NCBI GenBank assembly: GCA_037447655.1
Contig: JBBHKE010000295.1
Coordinates: 123,576 to 187,575 of the forward strand
DNA length: 64,000 nt
Direction of reading: 5' to 3'
From: Zygnema cylindricum
Lineage: Eukaryota; Streptophyta; Zygnematophyceae; Zygnematales; Zygnemataceae
The notes under the pieces are model-generated. The model was given only the letters and a program-made list of their open reading frames with translations, made no database searches and had not been told where the DNA came from. Positions 9,301-18,474 of this stretch are shown piece after piece; the stretch's first letter is position 1; each line of letters opens with the position of its first letter. Both the position numbers and the translations under genes were made by a program.

Positions 9301-10089
9301 GGTCACCACATCTATAGTCATGTGATGAACTAGATATAATTTAGGACTTGATCTGGTTGTTAACTTGTTGACTTATGTCAACAAACTACACGGTATCACT
9401 ATATGGTTGACGACTATGGTTGCCACCACTTCACAACAAAGTGTCTAATTACCTGTGTAAGTGTTAACATTTCCAAAATCTTGGAGTCAATGTGAGACAA
9501 TCGCATAAGCAAAAAGTGGGCAGGACAAGGCTCAAAGTCAGGACCTTTGACCCGGATGTATGTTTTGGTAGGTGTAGCGTGTTTGGTGTATCTATGTCAT
9601 TTGTGAATATTAGAGAACATATGTTGCTGCAGTAATGCCTTGTGCAGTAAAGTAGTGGTTAAAATCATAACCAAAATCAGTTGTTGGTTTAGTGTATTGA
9701 TATTGGGTCGACAATTGTGTAATTTCTGGTGAAAAGTTTTATGAGAGAATATTTGCTTTCCCTTGAACTTTTTTTATTGCTGCGCACCCTGATCCTATCA
9801 ACATTATAGTGACGAATGTCGAACATACCTCCGACGAGACCCGTCAGTGCCCTCCTGTTCACCACATTTATGCCCAACGTAGTTTTGAGCGTTGTGTTCT
9901 GCACCACATCTGTGCCCAACGCAGATTTGGGTGAACACACCCGTGTTTCAAGAAAGTATGTAAAGGCGAGACAGCTTGTCACGCTGTTGCAAAGGTCACA
10001 ACATTCTCCAAAGGATGTCACGTCAAGAGAGTAGCCCTCGATGTCGTATCCACGAATCTCCCATCCTTCTTGAATTTTACAGGTCCTAA
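86..10089 (-). CDS. Large modular secreted lectin/adhesin-like protein, partial gene of about 11 exons
   Basis: Exons read on the minus strand: 9829-10089, 9273-9311, 8072-8809, 5116-7404, 4324-4460, 4019-4134, 2985-3132, 2272-2473, 1456-2167, 716-967 and 86-321. Boundaries were placed from GT/AG signals, and reading phase agrees at every junction except 2272/2167. Domain order is PAN/apple, legume-type lectin, Ser-Pro rod, TIG/IPT, EGF-like, Ig-like, transthyretin-like strands, a 'GLIAA' module and a Cys-rich tail. Such modules normally work outside the cell, binding sugars and proteins, so a wall or surface adhesin is inferred. No kinase, transmembrane or GPI signal is visible, and the first (signal-peptide) exon was not found. 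The gene has an in-frame TAG (5988-5990) and probable one-base frameshifts near 6,900, 5,720 and 1,955, so it is either decayed or carries consensus errors. It may continue left of the window. Confidence 0.72.
716..967 (-). CDS. Exon: 84-codon tail exon, phase 1-1
   Basis: It opens GMSQVEIDLFNEYFG and ends RFLTRWNG before a GTGAGC donor; the acceptor follows TTTTGTTCTACAG. Phase 1 at both ends fits both neighbours. The composition is that of a folded globular domain, but I do not recognise the family. Confidence 0.55.
968..1455 (-). other. Intron of the modular protein gene with GA microsatellite
   Basis: Between the exons at 1456 and 967. It holds a (GA)n tract at about 1,375-1,440. A possible small exon at 1,260-1,324 is in phase but ends at once in a stop, so I treat the interval as intron. 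Confidence 0.5.
1456..2167 (-). CDS. Exon: Cys-rich tail with two 'GLxGLVEC' repeats; apparent frameshift at a G6 run
   Basis: The first part reads FSHNITTLVALGCQLL through SYPELASEVSNGG; after a G6 run near 1,955 the frame moves by one and continues as CDQCVNAGLKGLVEC, then later NLLVKCVLTGLVEC. The two Cys blocks are similar and about 90 residues apart, suggesting an internal duplication. The exon ends AAKVVKFYQ before a GTGATA donor in phase 1. No family is recognised. The shift sits on a homopolymer, so a consensus error is as likely as a mutation. Confidence 0.5.
2272..2473 (-). CDS. Exon: Cys-containing tail segment
   Basis: The exon begins GSCDVIVMSGIWCYIC and continues through ICDLTVTVIGAKAC to a Pro/Tyr-rich end (VYIRPVYIPPPTVIQ), followed by a GTAAAG donor. 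The incoming phase fits the previous exon. The four spaced cysteines suggest a small disulphide-bonded module. The outgoing phase 0 does not fit the next exon as read, so a boundary is misplaced, an exon is missed, or there is an indel. Confidence 0.5.
2985..3132 (-). CDS. Exon: 'NVTNVGLIAA' module, second half
   Basis: Encodes TELLLPTDNPNFVFVP and NIGTLPALTSFLIPV, the expected continuation of the GLIAA module. It has an acceptor after TTATTACAG, a GTAAAC donor and phases matching both neighbours. The agreement of frame, motif and splice signals makes this one of the safer tail exons. Confidence 0.6.
3601..3648. mobile_element. Minimal Tc1/mariner-like MITE (48 bp)
   Basis: Two imperfect terminal repeats of the CACCGCTAATCGTTAT type face each other almost without a centre and are flanked by TA on both sides. 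The ends match the longer mariner-like MITEs elsewhere in the window. It lies in an intron-sized interval of the modular protein gene. Confidence 0.55.
4019..4134 (-). CDS. Exon: 'NVTNVGLIAA' module, first half
   Basis: Encodes APVVVVEPSYLSYEYV followed by IVYNVTNVGLIAAK. The NxTNxGLIAA motif recurs in giant extracellular proteins, where it is followed by a proline-containing strand and an LPA(L/K)(T/S)S motif; here those lie in the next exon. Phase fits both neighbours. The donor (T followed by GTAGCC) is weak. Confidence 0.5.
4324..4460 (-). CDS. Exon: beta-rich segment of the modular protein
   Basis: Forty-five codons reading VKYADGSTQVV to LTLAFS, with an acceptor after a T-rich tract and a GTAGGA donor. 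It starts in phase 0, matching the preceding exon, and ends in phase 2, matching the next. No named domain; the alternating pattern suggests beta strands. Confidence 0.55.
5116..7404 (-). CDS. Exon: Ser-Pro rod, TIG/IPT, EGF-like, Ig-like and beta-rich segments
   Basis: Read on the minus strand, the exon opens with about 130 residues of SPPP, RPPP and PPPP blocks (7004-7404), as in hydroxyproline-rich wall proteins. A TIG/IPT fold follows (LGFSPPSIFTSGGPITIIG), then an EGF-like module with six Cys (6642-6728), an Ig/cadherin-like module (WRLNSAPLGMTID, LTGVISW) and several beta-rich repeats ending in a carboxypeptidase-regulatory-like segment (DEYTYFADGLPLLAGATV). The frame is interrupted three times: a frameshift in the TIG segment near 6,890-6,935, a TAG at 5988-5990 with good coding sequence on both sides, and a one-base shift at a T5 run near 5,725. 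No ordinary-length intron explains them. The donor at the left end is GTATGT, phase 0. Confidence 0.7.
6642..6728 (-). other. EGF-like module inside the long exon
   Basis: The translated segment has six cysteines in the EGF order: CPGTPSC, GKGVC, AGVCIC and GDNC. It is about 29 residues long, a compact EGF of the kind that follows TIG domains in large surface proteins. No calcium-binding D/N-x-D/E-Q/E motif precedes it, so it is probably structural. Confidence 0.7.
7004..7404. repeat. Pro-codon repeat tract (CCN-rich on minus, GGA/GGT-rich on plus)
   Basis: About 400 bases are almost pure GGA, GGT and GGG triplets on the plus strand, coding SPPP/RPPP blocks on the minus strand. The repeat is degenerate rather than perfect, as expected for a selected Pro-rich rod. 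The plus strand has many closely spaced G3 to G6 runs with G-quadruplex potential. Confidence 0.9.
8072..8809 (-). CDS. Exon: legume-type (L-type) lectin domain
   Basis: One 246-codon exon encodes a complete legume-lectin-like beta sandwich. The N-terminal strand reads LSFSYTSFNQSIPL, followed by DAVLNPPSIALT, FETNFSFKI, ADGFALVLL, VAVAFDTYTN, a W-x-x-YDG strand and VGFTAATGG, all in the order usual for the family. Plant relatives bind sugars with bound Ca and Mn. Here the first metal-ligand Glu of the usual VAVEFDT motif is Ala, while the following Asp is kept, so metal-dependent binding may be weakened. Cysteines at QSRCCHCHADG and STCGL are unusual for legume lectins and suggest disulphides. 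The exon is phase 1 at both ends, with a TTTTTCCAG acceptor and GTAAGA donor. Confidence 0.85.
9273..9311 (-). CDS. Exon: 39-nt microexon between PAN and lectin exons
   Basis: Thirteen codons (reading VVTIIVLIGPSG) lie between a CTATAG acceptor and a GTATGT donor identical to that of the PAN exon. The piece is phase 1 at both ends, so it keeps PAN and lectin in frame whether included or skipped. The peptide is hydrophobic and could be a linker or a lectin beta strand. The call rests on splice signals and phase only; no domain is recognisable. Confidence 0.4.
9829..10089 (-). CDS. Exon: PAN/apple domain
   Basis: The 87-codon exon carries the PAN/apple cysteine pattern: CKIQEGW near the start, then GECCDLC, a second cysteine at SCLAF and a third in RVCSP. 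PAN domains bind proteins or carbohydrates outside the cell. The donor is GTATGT after a Gly-Gly codon pair. The acceptor chosen follows a pyrimidine-rich stretch and makes the exon phase 1 at both ends; an alternative AG four bases further in would give phase 2. The exon lies upstream of the lectin exon on the same strand, so PAN is N-terminal to the lectin. Nothing recognisable as a signal-peptide exon lies to its right. Confidence 0.7.
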
Positions 10090-11262
10090 CTGACACTGAC
10101 AAGGCAAGTGGAGGAAAAAAAGCATTTGGTTGCCCGAAGCTTACATTAAACAGAAGATAAACAGATGAATTACAAAATGCCCAACTTTATAAAGGTTTGG
10201 GTTTTCACTTGATGTTGTCTATAGTTGCCAATTTTGCAATGAAAACAATAAGAGGATTAACCTCACCTAAAAGTATATAGCAATCATGGATTTGGTTTAG
10301 AAACGTCACACACAATTCTCAAAGTAACATAGCCACATAACTCTACATTTGCAAAATATTTAGCGCTTTTCAAATGAGTATTAGAAAGCAAATACTCTCA
10401 ACGACTTTCTTCTGATAAGATTCATTAATACGGGCCACAATTATCCGGTTTTTAAGTGCACAAACAAAATTATTTAGGGAAAAAATATTTGATGCGTAAA
10501 ATTCCCAAAGACGAGTTTGTATAATGACATGGTAAGATCGTCGAAAAAATATAGGTTTTTCTTGAAAAGAGAAACAATGTCTCATTCTATGTTCATTGTC
10601 ACAAAAAGGTGAAAAGATTATCCATCGAAACCTAAACATTCTCAAACTGAAAAAGGATAAATAAAACAAGAGTTGTGGCTCTGAAAAAATGTTTCACAAT
10701 TAATAAATAAAAGTCACAATTTCGGCTTGGTAGCAACAGGCAAAAACTGCCGGGCAGATTTATGAAATTACAAATCCACCGATTTGTTTACACCTATTCT
10801 GTTATAAATGTGATTTCGGATTTGATGATGATGATATACATATATGCATATGTGTCAAGCTGAGGAAAAATAAAATCAATAGCCTACACGATTGCCCTTG
10901 ATACTATTTTCGTAGATCAACATCTTTCGGGCACCATTAGAAAAACTCCATTTCCCACAACAATTTATTTTGTTGAGACCCAATTGTAATTTTGCTCAAA
11001 AAAGCCGTGTCAAAGCCACAGGGAGTCCTCATTTTCGCACACATTTTGTCCAAACGAAGTACAATTTTCGATTCAGATCTCACACGTGCGTACTGTACGA
11101 TGTTTCCTTCAGGAACGGTACGGATATTGTACGGACATACCGACGAGTTTGGACGTTACGGCGTGCAAAATGAGCTGCAGCTGGAGCCATCGAACCGACA
11201 TCGCGCTCGTCTTTCTGAAAAAGACAACAGCTAAAGACGAATAGGCACTGGGGAAAGCAGTA
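10090..11262. other. No gene recognised
   Basis: AT-rich sequence upstream of the PAN exon. It should contain the first exon(s) or promoter of the modular protein gene if that gene starts here, but I see no convincing signal-peptide exon. GTAC-rich sequence begins near 11,040. Confidence 0.4.
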
Positions 11263-11757
11263 CACCGCCAATCGTAATTCTCCATTAGTGTAGTTCATTC
11301 TATTTTTTTCTTTATTCTATTTAGGGTTATTTTCAGTACGTTGTCTCTTAAATCGACTGGTGTACGGTCAATGTCAGACCGTACATAAATGTACCTTTTT
11401 AAGTTAAAAAGTACAATAAATTAGTTTTAGTAACCGCGGACGCATGAGAAGTTGCGTTCTAAAAAGGAAAAAAAATCAGGTCGTAAAAAATCCCGCTCGC
11501 ACATATTCGTCCGACAGCCGCGTTTCGACCGTGTGAATGTACGATTTGTGTACAATTTGTCAGATGTTGTACGGAGACCTATATTAGTGTAAGCATGTTT
11601 GCGACCGACATTTTTTTTTACAAAGATCCAAATTACCATAACCAAACAATTAGAATGTATGATTTTTTCCAAAATTTTCAAATTCTTAAATAGCGTACAC
11701 CACGGTAATTATTTTTATACGCTAAAAAAACTTACACGCTAATAACGATTGGCGGTG
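11263..11757. mobile_element. Tc1/mariner-like MITE
   Basis: Terminal inverted repeats begin CACCGCCAATCGTAAT and end with the complement (CGATTGGCGGTG), flanked by TA dinucleotides. About 495 bp with no coding capacity. TA duplication and end sequence place it with the other CACCGYNAATCG elements here. Confidence 0.7.
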
Positions 11758-12126
11758 TACCTTTTACTTCCTAGGAATAAAAGGTATCCGCCACTATCTT
11801 GGTGCTGTTTGGTAAATGTTTGGTAAATGTTTTCGGAATTTTGTTTGGGAATGTTTTCGGGAACATTCTATCGGAATTGCGTCACTTCTTCTCGAAGATT
11901 CGACCAATATTAACAACGTAACGGATTCAATCGAGTCGTCGAATTACAAAATCCGTACACCATCCGTATAAGATTGGTTCAGAACATTGAATCCAGTCAC
12001 CGACTCAACCGACACAAGATTTACAAACATTTCGTTAGAACCTGCCCGTAAAACTTGTTCCGTACATTACTGGCAGTACAGTGCAGTAATTTGTTGATTA
12101 ACTTTCCATTTGGTCAAACCCACTAA

Positions 12127-12847
12127 GGGCGTGTCCCCATGTGTTCAAGTAAGGGTTTTTTCCCGTCGTTTAAACAGAAAATGGGACTTCCTACTTGAAA
12201 ATATTACGCCGTACAAAAAATGGGCAAAAACTCAAATACATTTTGCGTCATCTTGGAACTTGAAATGTACGGCGATTTGGCAGTATTATCATCGCGACCC
12301 ACTTCCAGCTCATCTTCACACTTGTAATGAAATCAAATCGTGATCTGCTTTTAATCAAAATACTACCCTATTGACGAATAGAAATCTTGGGTTGCACGCG
12401 TCTAAAGTTTTCATTTGTCTTTTTGCAGTTGGGAGAATACACGAAAAAAAATTTGTTTGTCCGTTTGCTTATGTTGTCCACTTGTGGGCGTCTACAAATG
12501 TCATTTTGTAGACGGTCTACAAATGTCATTTTGTAGACGTAGGCAATTGCTTATGTCGTTCACGTGTGGGCGTCAACAAATGACAGTTGGCGTCGACAAT
12601 TGTCACAGTATGTCAAGAGCTCTTTGCGGCGTACAAATGTCCGCAGTTTGTTGGGAGACGGTTGGCGTCTACAAATGTCAGCAGTTTGGGTTTCGCAAGT
12701 ATTGGCGACGTGTACAGCTGCCACATATTCAAAATAATGAACGCGCAAGTAACGATTCACATAGGCACACTTTGAAAAGTACACCGTAAAATCAGCGCTA
12801 AATTCCAAAATAACGTTTCAAAATATCGGTTACATGGGGACACGCCC
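12127..12847. mobile_element. PIF/Harbinger-type MITE, GGGCGTGTCCCCATG family
   Basis: Perfect 15-bp inverted ends (GGGCGTGTCCCCATG) are flanked by TAA duplications at 12124-12126 and 12848-12850. It is 721 bp and non-coding. The interior has repeated hairpins containing GTCTACAAATGTCA. The right TAA is shared with the next element. Confidence 0.85.
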
Positions 12848-12850
12848 TAA

Positions 12851-13592
12851 GGGTGAAGTTCCATCAAGCGAAAAGTGGCGTTTCTAACAGAAATCCGCGA
12901 CTCTCCGTACCAGATCGTACCGCCTATTTTGTTTTAACATTACAGAGAATCTTGCCGATACTCTCCGGAGGTCTTGGAGGTAATACTGGCCGTCGGATGT
13001 TCATCTGCGATGAGTTCGCTTGGATGTTCATCTGCGATGAGTTCGCTTCAATTTTCTCTGTTAGACTCAACCCACCTCGACGAGGTAGGTTGGCATACAC
13101 AGAAAAAAAAAAATTGTGACACGGTGGACAATTAAGATACGTCATAATGGAAAACCAACGAAATATCTTAAGATTTCCACATGACACGCCGTTTCCAAAA
13201 TTTAATCGAAACTAAAAACGAAATTTCGTAACATTCCCTCGTCACGCTATTTTTGGTAACTTTTGTTTGTCACACTATTTCTCTCGAAGGACTTTCGCTA
13301 TGTTCGAAAACTGAAACCCTAAAAAATTAGCCGGCGTTGTCTGCAAAATGTACAAAAATTTTGTCGTATGGTTACGTCGTACGCAGGTACATGGTACGCA
13401 AGTCAAGATTTGAAGTTAAGTTTGTCGGTGCTAAAAATCTGAAAGATATTTAATATCGAATCGTAGCTTGCGTGGCGCCAATCAATTTAGAACACGTGGC
13501 TTACAGACTCTACGTGATGGAACTTCGACTCAATCGACCCGGTCTGTAAAGTTGGCCGTACAATTACAGAAACGTATAATGGAACTTCACCC
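12851..13592. mobile_element. PIF/Harbinger-type MITE, GGGTGAAGTTCCAT family
   Basis: Inverted ends GGGTGAAGTTCCAT are flanked by TAA on both sides (12848-12850, 13593-13595). It is 742 bp and abuts the preceding element. It contains a 27-bp unit repeated twice at about 12,996-13,050 (GATGTTCATCTGCGATGAG). Confidence 0.8.
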
Positions 13593-13637
13593 TAAATGAG
13601 TCCCTGCATGCGGTTTTTGTTTTGGGTTGTACGCTCA

Positions 13638-14567
13638 GGGCGTGTCCCCATGTGTTCAAGTAAGGGTTTTTTTCCGTCGTTTACACAGAAAATGGGACTC
13701 CCTACTTGAAAAAATTACGCCTTACGAAAAATGGGCAAAAACTCAAATACAGTTTGCGTCATCTAGGAACTTGAAAGGTACGGCGATTTGGCAGTATTAT
13801 CATCGCGACCCACTTCCACGTCATCTTGACACTTGCACTGTAATCAAATCGCGACCTGCTTTTAATCAAAATACTACCCCATTGACGAATAGAACGCCTG
13901 GGTTGCACGTGTGAAAAGTTTTCATTTTTTTTTGCAAGAAGGAAAGTACACGCTATTTTTTTCACTGCTCGTCACGAGCATGCACATAAGAAAATGACAA
14001 ATATGTACGGAAAAAACTTGCAGGGGTCTCGGACCTCCACTTTCCTTCATGGGTCTTTTGCAAAAGTTTACGTTGTCCTCGTCTCTCTTCCTCTTTCTCA
14101 CTTGATCGCACTAATGTCTCTCTCCCCTAAATGAAATGCGGCAATGATTGTTTCAAATGAAAGATATATTTTTTATCTTTTTTTTTAATATCTTTGGTCG
14201 TAGTTTGACGGCATATCGAATGATAAAAGATAAATAAAAGAAATCGGAAGCCATGGCGGAAAGTTTACGTACTAATGACGTCACAGCGTGGCGTGACTTC
14301 GCAATGTCAAAACCCTAAACATTTACGATGTCAGAAAAACCTCGACGTCTACAACCGTCGCCGTTTTTGTAGACGTCACTTATTTTAGGAAGTTTCGCAG
14401 TAGTCTACATTTCATTTCGAGTCTATCGCACATTTTGTAGACCTCTACGACTGTCACAAATTTGAAGTAATGAAAGCGCAAGTACTGAATGACATAGGAA
14501 CACTTTGAAAAGTACACCGTAAAATCAGCGCTAAAATCCAAAATATCGGTTACATGGGGACACGCCC
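13638..14567. mobile_element. PIF/Harbinger-type MITE, GGGCGTGTCCCCATG family, longer copy
   Basis: Ends identical to the element at 12,127, with TCA duplications at 13635-13637 and 14568-14570. The first 280 bases closely match that copy, but this one is 930 bp. It lies in the same orientation, with the second MITE family between them. Confidence 0.85.
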
Positions 14568-14570
14568 TCA

Positions 14571-15139
14571 GGCTTGCTTCTAAAGTGTGACAGCTTTAAT
14601 GGGTTTCTATTTTTGGATTTTGGAATCGGGCCAAAGATTCCGTACATTAGCATGTACAGTCAACAAAATTCAAGAGCATGGGCAAACTAGAAGCGTCATA
14701 GGACGTCAGGAAGGGTTGCTCCTGTCCGATGGTACATGGTTCCTGGCACGTGGAAGGTTGCAAGGCTGTCTAGCGTTCACTTGTTTTTATTATCTACGTG
14801 GCAAGGTTCTAACGACTCTGTAGAGCTCACTGTCGTACGGATTTTATAATTCAGACTCGCACCATATGAAGGAAATGTTTGCCGCCACGTCACCATGTTA
14901 AATGCATTTTGTACAAAAAATTCCTGTGTGTGCAGTTTCTCCTGCTGACACGACGCCATTCGGTACGGAATCATATCCCGCGAGACCTGGATAATTTGTC
15001 GTTTAGTAAGGCATAATATAATTTATGAGCGTCCAGGCGCAGTGCAATCCAACGAGGCGCAGTACAATCCACAACTGACAAAAAGAGACTGCAAAATACC
15101 ACATAAAATTGAGGTTAATTGACAAAGGGACAAAATGAA
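14571..15139. other. No gene recognised
   Basis: Sequence between a MITE and a foldback arm. Short ORFs here lack splice support or recognisable domains. A short direct repeat (GGCGCAGTNCAATCCA) occurs twice near 15,035-15,070. Confidence 0.4.
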
Positions 15140-17130
15140 AAGGGAATTGCTAATCGCAGAAACATTTTTTGTTGCGCGCAGGTAGTTGCGTCAGCTTGTC
15201 AAAAATTGTACATTTTAAGTACAGATTAGTACAAGTTACGTACCTTTGAGTTTATGCTTGACGGTCAATCCGTCGAACAACATTGACTTGCGAAATATCG
15301 TAACAACCGGTTAAAAAAATTCCGCGCTTGCGAACGTCGACCGTCATAAAAAAAAACAACAATTCACACGGCCGGCCAAGGTTTACGGTAAAAAAACTGC
15401 GGCAACCACATGTAAACAAAAGTGCTGCGCGCAGGAACTTTCTCACTTCACTTTTTTCACGATCAACTTTGGATGTGTTGATACGTTTGGCAGCGTACGG
15501 AAAAGTTGTGTTCTTCGGTTGATGTCGGTGCACCTACACTGTTGTCGGTGCACTAGGTTAGGAACGCAAACGGGTCCAAACTATTAATAGCAAACGCGAA
15601 CTTTTGCGAAGTTTTGTGCGGCGTTTCTGCCCGTGTCAATCCGTACTAAACGCACACGGAGATGTACGGCCTCAGCCTGCGCCTTAGATTTGAGATCTGC
15701 GGTTAGCGACTTTGCCGCGCATGGTAAATGCGCACGAAAATAATAAAATGCGCACATAAAGGCAAAATAAAGTACGCACTTAAAGGACAATATTCTTGCG
15801 TGACGATGCGCGTTTTTATCATTTAGTTTCATCGATATTTATACGAGGGTACATTTTCTTATTTTGTATGAAGTTTACTTCGTTTCGTGCAAGTTAATTT
15901 ATCAATATGACGTCGTCCTTTAATTTGTGTCTAAGGGTGTGTCTCCATGTACTTGTAACTTAGAGGAATTACTTTGTTTTTTAGCGCAGATCCGGCGGAC
16001 CCGGATTTCAAGTGTCTCTATGTGTAAAACCGAAATTGTTACTTAAGGGTGTGACGATTGTATACGCTGACAATGCCCATGACGGCTGTCACCGTCTACA
16101 ATCTGTGATGACACACGTTATTTTCCGTAACTGCTTGTGACGTCGCGTGACTTTTCATGACATTGTACACCTACCGCCCTCCAACCTGTGCCGTTTGACG
16201 GTTGAAGGAGATACGCCTTGCCTTTGCGTCTATTGTTGAGTAGACTTGAAATGGCATCGGAACCTTGAGACCCCTGCAAAAAAAAAATCCGTACCGGATG
16301 GAAACAGACAAAACAAAACAAACTGTGTACTTCTCTTTGTCGTATTAAATAAAAACGGACAAAACATAGCGAATCCTGTACATTTCCACGTCGCTTGAAA
16401 TTGGTTGGAAATTTACGACACGTGCGAATATATGTTCCTATTTATTATAGAAAATCCCTAATCTTAAAACACATCGCGCACGTGTTTTAAACATAAGGTT
16501 GACAGTGACTACAACAAGTATGGGGGCTAGAGAGCGGAGGTGGAGGCAGGCTGTCCGTCCTTTTCTTTTTCCTTTTATAAAAACATATTTAAACCTAGAA
16601 AATACTCTAGAAATCTATAAATTTCAACAATTTCTTCGTACGGTCGGAACTTAGGCAGTACGGCGCTAAGTTTTAGAGGAAAACGACAGAAAAAAACCCT
16701 TACTTAGATACATGGAGACACACCCTAAGTTCAACTTAACGCTTCGCGATTACATTCCAGTTTGGCGGCTAAGTAAAATGCATGCATGTGCTCTCACAGT
16801 GGAGCTCGAGTGAAGTGAGAAAGTATATGTACGCAACAATTTTATTTACATATGGTTGCCGCAGTTTTGTTACTGTAAACTTTGGCCGACCGTGTGAATT
16901 GCTGTTTTTTTTATGACGGTCCTCGTTCGCAAGCGCGGCAATTTTTTAACCTGTTGTTACAATATTTCGCAAGTCAAAGTTGTTCGACGGATTGACCGTC
17001 AACCATAAACTCAAAGGTACGTAGCTTGTACTAATTTGTACTTAAAAGGAACATTTTTTGAAAAGGTGACGCAACTACCTACGCGCAGCAAAAATTGTCT
17101 CTGCCATTAGCAATTCCCTGTGAAAAAACC
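15140..17130. mobile_element. Foldback structure with 310-340-bp inverted arms
   Basis: Bases 15,140-15,460 and 16,790-17,130 are inverted copies with scattered mismatches. Landmarks are ACGGCCGGCCAAGGTTTACG in the left arm and its complement in the right, and CTACCTACGCGCAGC at the right outer end. The roughly 1.3-kb loop contains a PIF-type MITE. The length and inverted arms fit a foldback or long-TIR DNA transposon; clean ends and a target duplication were not identified. Confidence 0.6.
15935..16725. mobile_element. PIF/Harbinger-type MITE, GGGTGTGTCTCCATG family, inside the foldback loop
   Basis: Inverted ends GGGTGTGTCTCCATG are flanked by TAA at 15932-15934 and 16726-16728; 791 bp. 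The interior shares the GGGGTCTCAAGGTTCCGATG segment with the copies at 30.6, 31.4, 35.2 and 41.8 kb, defining a subfamily of about 780 bp. Confidence 0.85.
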
Positions 17131-17230
17131 ATTAAGCATATTAAAAAGTACATATACTCCAAAAAAAAGTTTGGAACATTCGGCATGTGAAACTTGGAAT
17201 CCTATTAGCCGTACATTTTGCACTGTACAA

Positions 17231-17275
17231 CTACACCGCTAATCGTTATTAGAGTTAATAACACCAACTTTTGAC
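17231..17275. mobile_element. Left end of a Tc1/mariner-like MITE, truncated
   Basis: TA followed by CACCGCTAATCGTTATTAG matches the mariner-like end found repeatedly in the window. No partner end is found downstream. The left end of the following PIF-type element is also missing, so a rearrangement joined the two. Confidence 0.45.
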
Positions 17276-17573
17276 GCGAGTTTTTTCTACCCAAAATCAC
17301 AAATTAGCGTTAATATCATTAAAATATAACTAACGCTTACATGAAAAGTTTTCATAAAGTGTTAATCACTCTATGTTATGTTGTCAAAGTTAAAATTATG
17401 TATGATAGGCTCGTTTCCGTACATAGCGTCTATGTGACATTTCATTTTAATAATTTTAAATACGTTTTGTTGCGCATCACATTCATGTAGTTGTGAATCG
17501 ACGGAAGATGTAGCGCACGTGTGAACAGTGACATCGCATGTAAAAAGCTTGATCTCAAATATTTTTTTTTATA

Positions 17574-18471
17574 GAAAATGGGACTTGCAACTAGAAAATC
17601 TTATGCCATACGAAAAATGGGCAAGAATCAAAACTACATTTTGCGTCATCTTATGACTTGGGAAGTACGTCAATTTGGCGTTATTGTCATTTCGACCCAT
17701 TTCCACGTCACGCCAGTTTATCTTCACACTCGTATTGGAATCAAATCACGACCTAATTTTAACGAAAATAATAACCCATTGACGAATAGCAAAATGGTAT
17801 TGCACGCGTGAAACATCTTCAAAAAAATTTGAGTGAGGGTGAGTACACGCTATTTTTTTCCTTGCTCGTCACGCGCATGTATGTAAGGAAATGAGCATTT
17901 TCAGAAGGAAATGTGTTTGGGTTTTAGACCTCCACTTTCATTCATGGGTCATTTGCAAAAGTTTACGTTGTCCTCGTCTCTCCCCCTCTATCTCACTTGA
18001 GCGCTCCTCTTTCTCTCTTCTCTAAATGAAATCCTGCAATAATAGTATCAAATGAAAGATTTTATTTTATTTTAATATTTTTGGTCTTAGTTTGATGACA
18101 TATCGAATGGTAAAAGATAAGAAAAACAAATACGGAAGCAATGGCAAAAAGTTGACGTCCTAACGACGTCACAAGGTAGTATGACTTCGCTTTGTCACAA
18201 AACCCTAGAAATCTACAACGTCACAAAAGCCTCGACGTCTACAACCGTCCGTGTTTTTGTAGATGTCAGTAATTTTAGGAAGTTTCGTAGTCGTCTACAT
18301 TTAGTTCCGTAGAATGTCTCACATTTTGTAGACGTCTACAACTGTCACATATTTGAAGTAATGAAGGCGTAGGTAATGATTGACATGGGGACCCTTTGAA
18401 AAGTACACCGTAAAATCTGCGCTAAAATCTGAAGTAACATTTTAAAATCTCGGTTACATGGGCACACACCC
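17574..18471. mobile_element. PIF/Harbinger-type MITE, 5' truncated
   Basis: From GAAAATGGGACTTGCAAC onward it matches the interior of the 13,638-14,567 element and ends in a normal terminal repeat followed by TTA (18472-18474). The first 50 or so bases, including the left terminal repeat, are absent. Its TTA is shared with the next element. Confidence 0.7.
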
Positions 18472-18474
18472 TTA

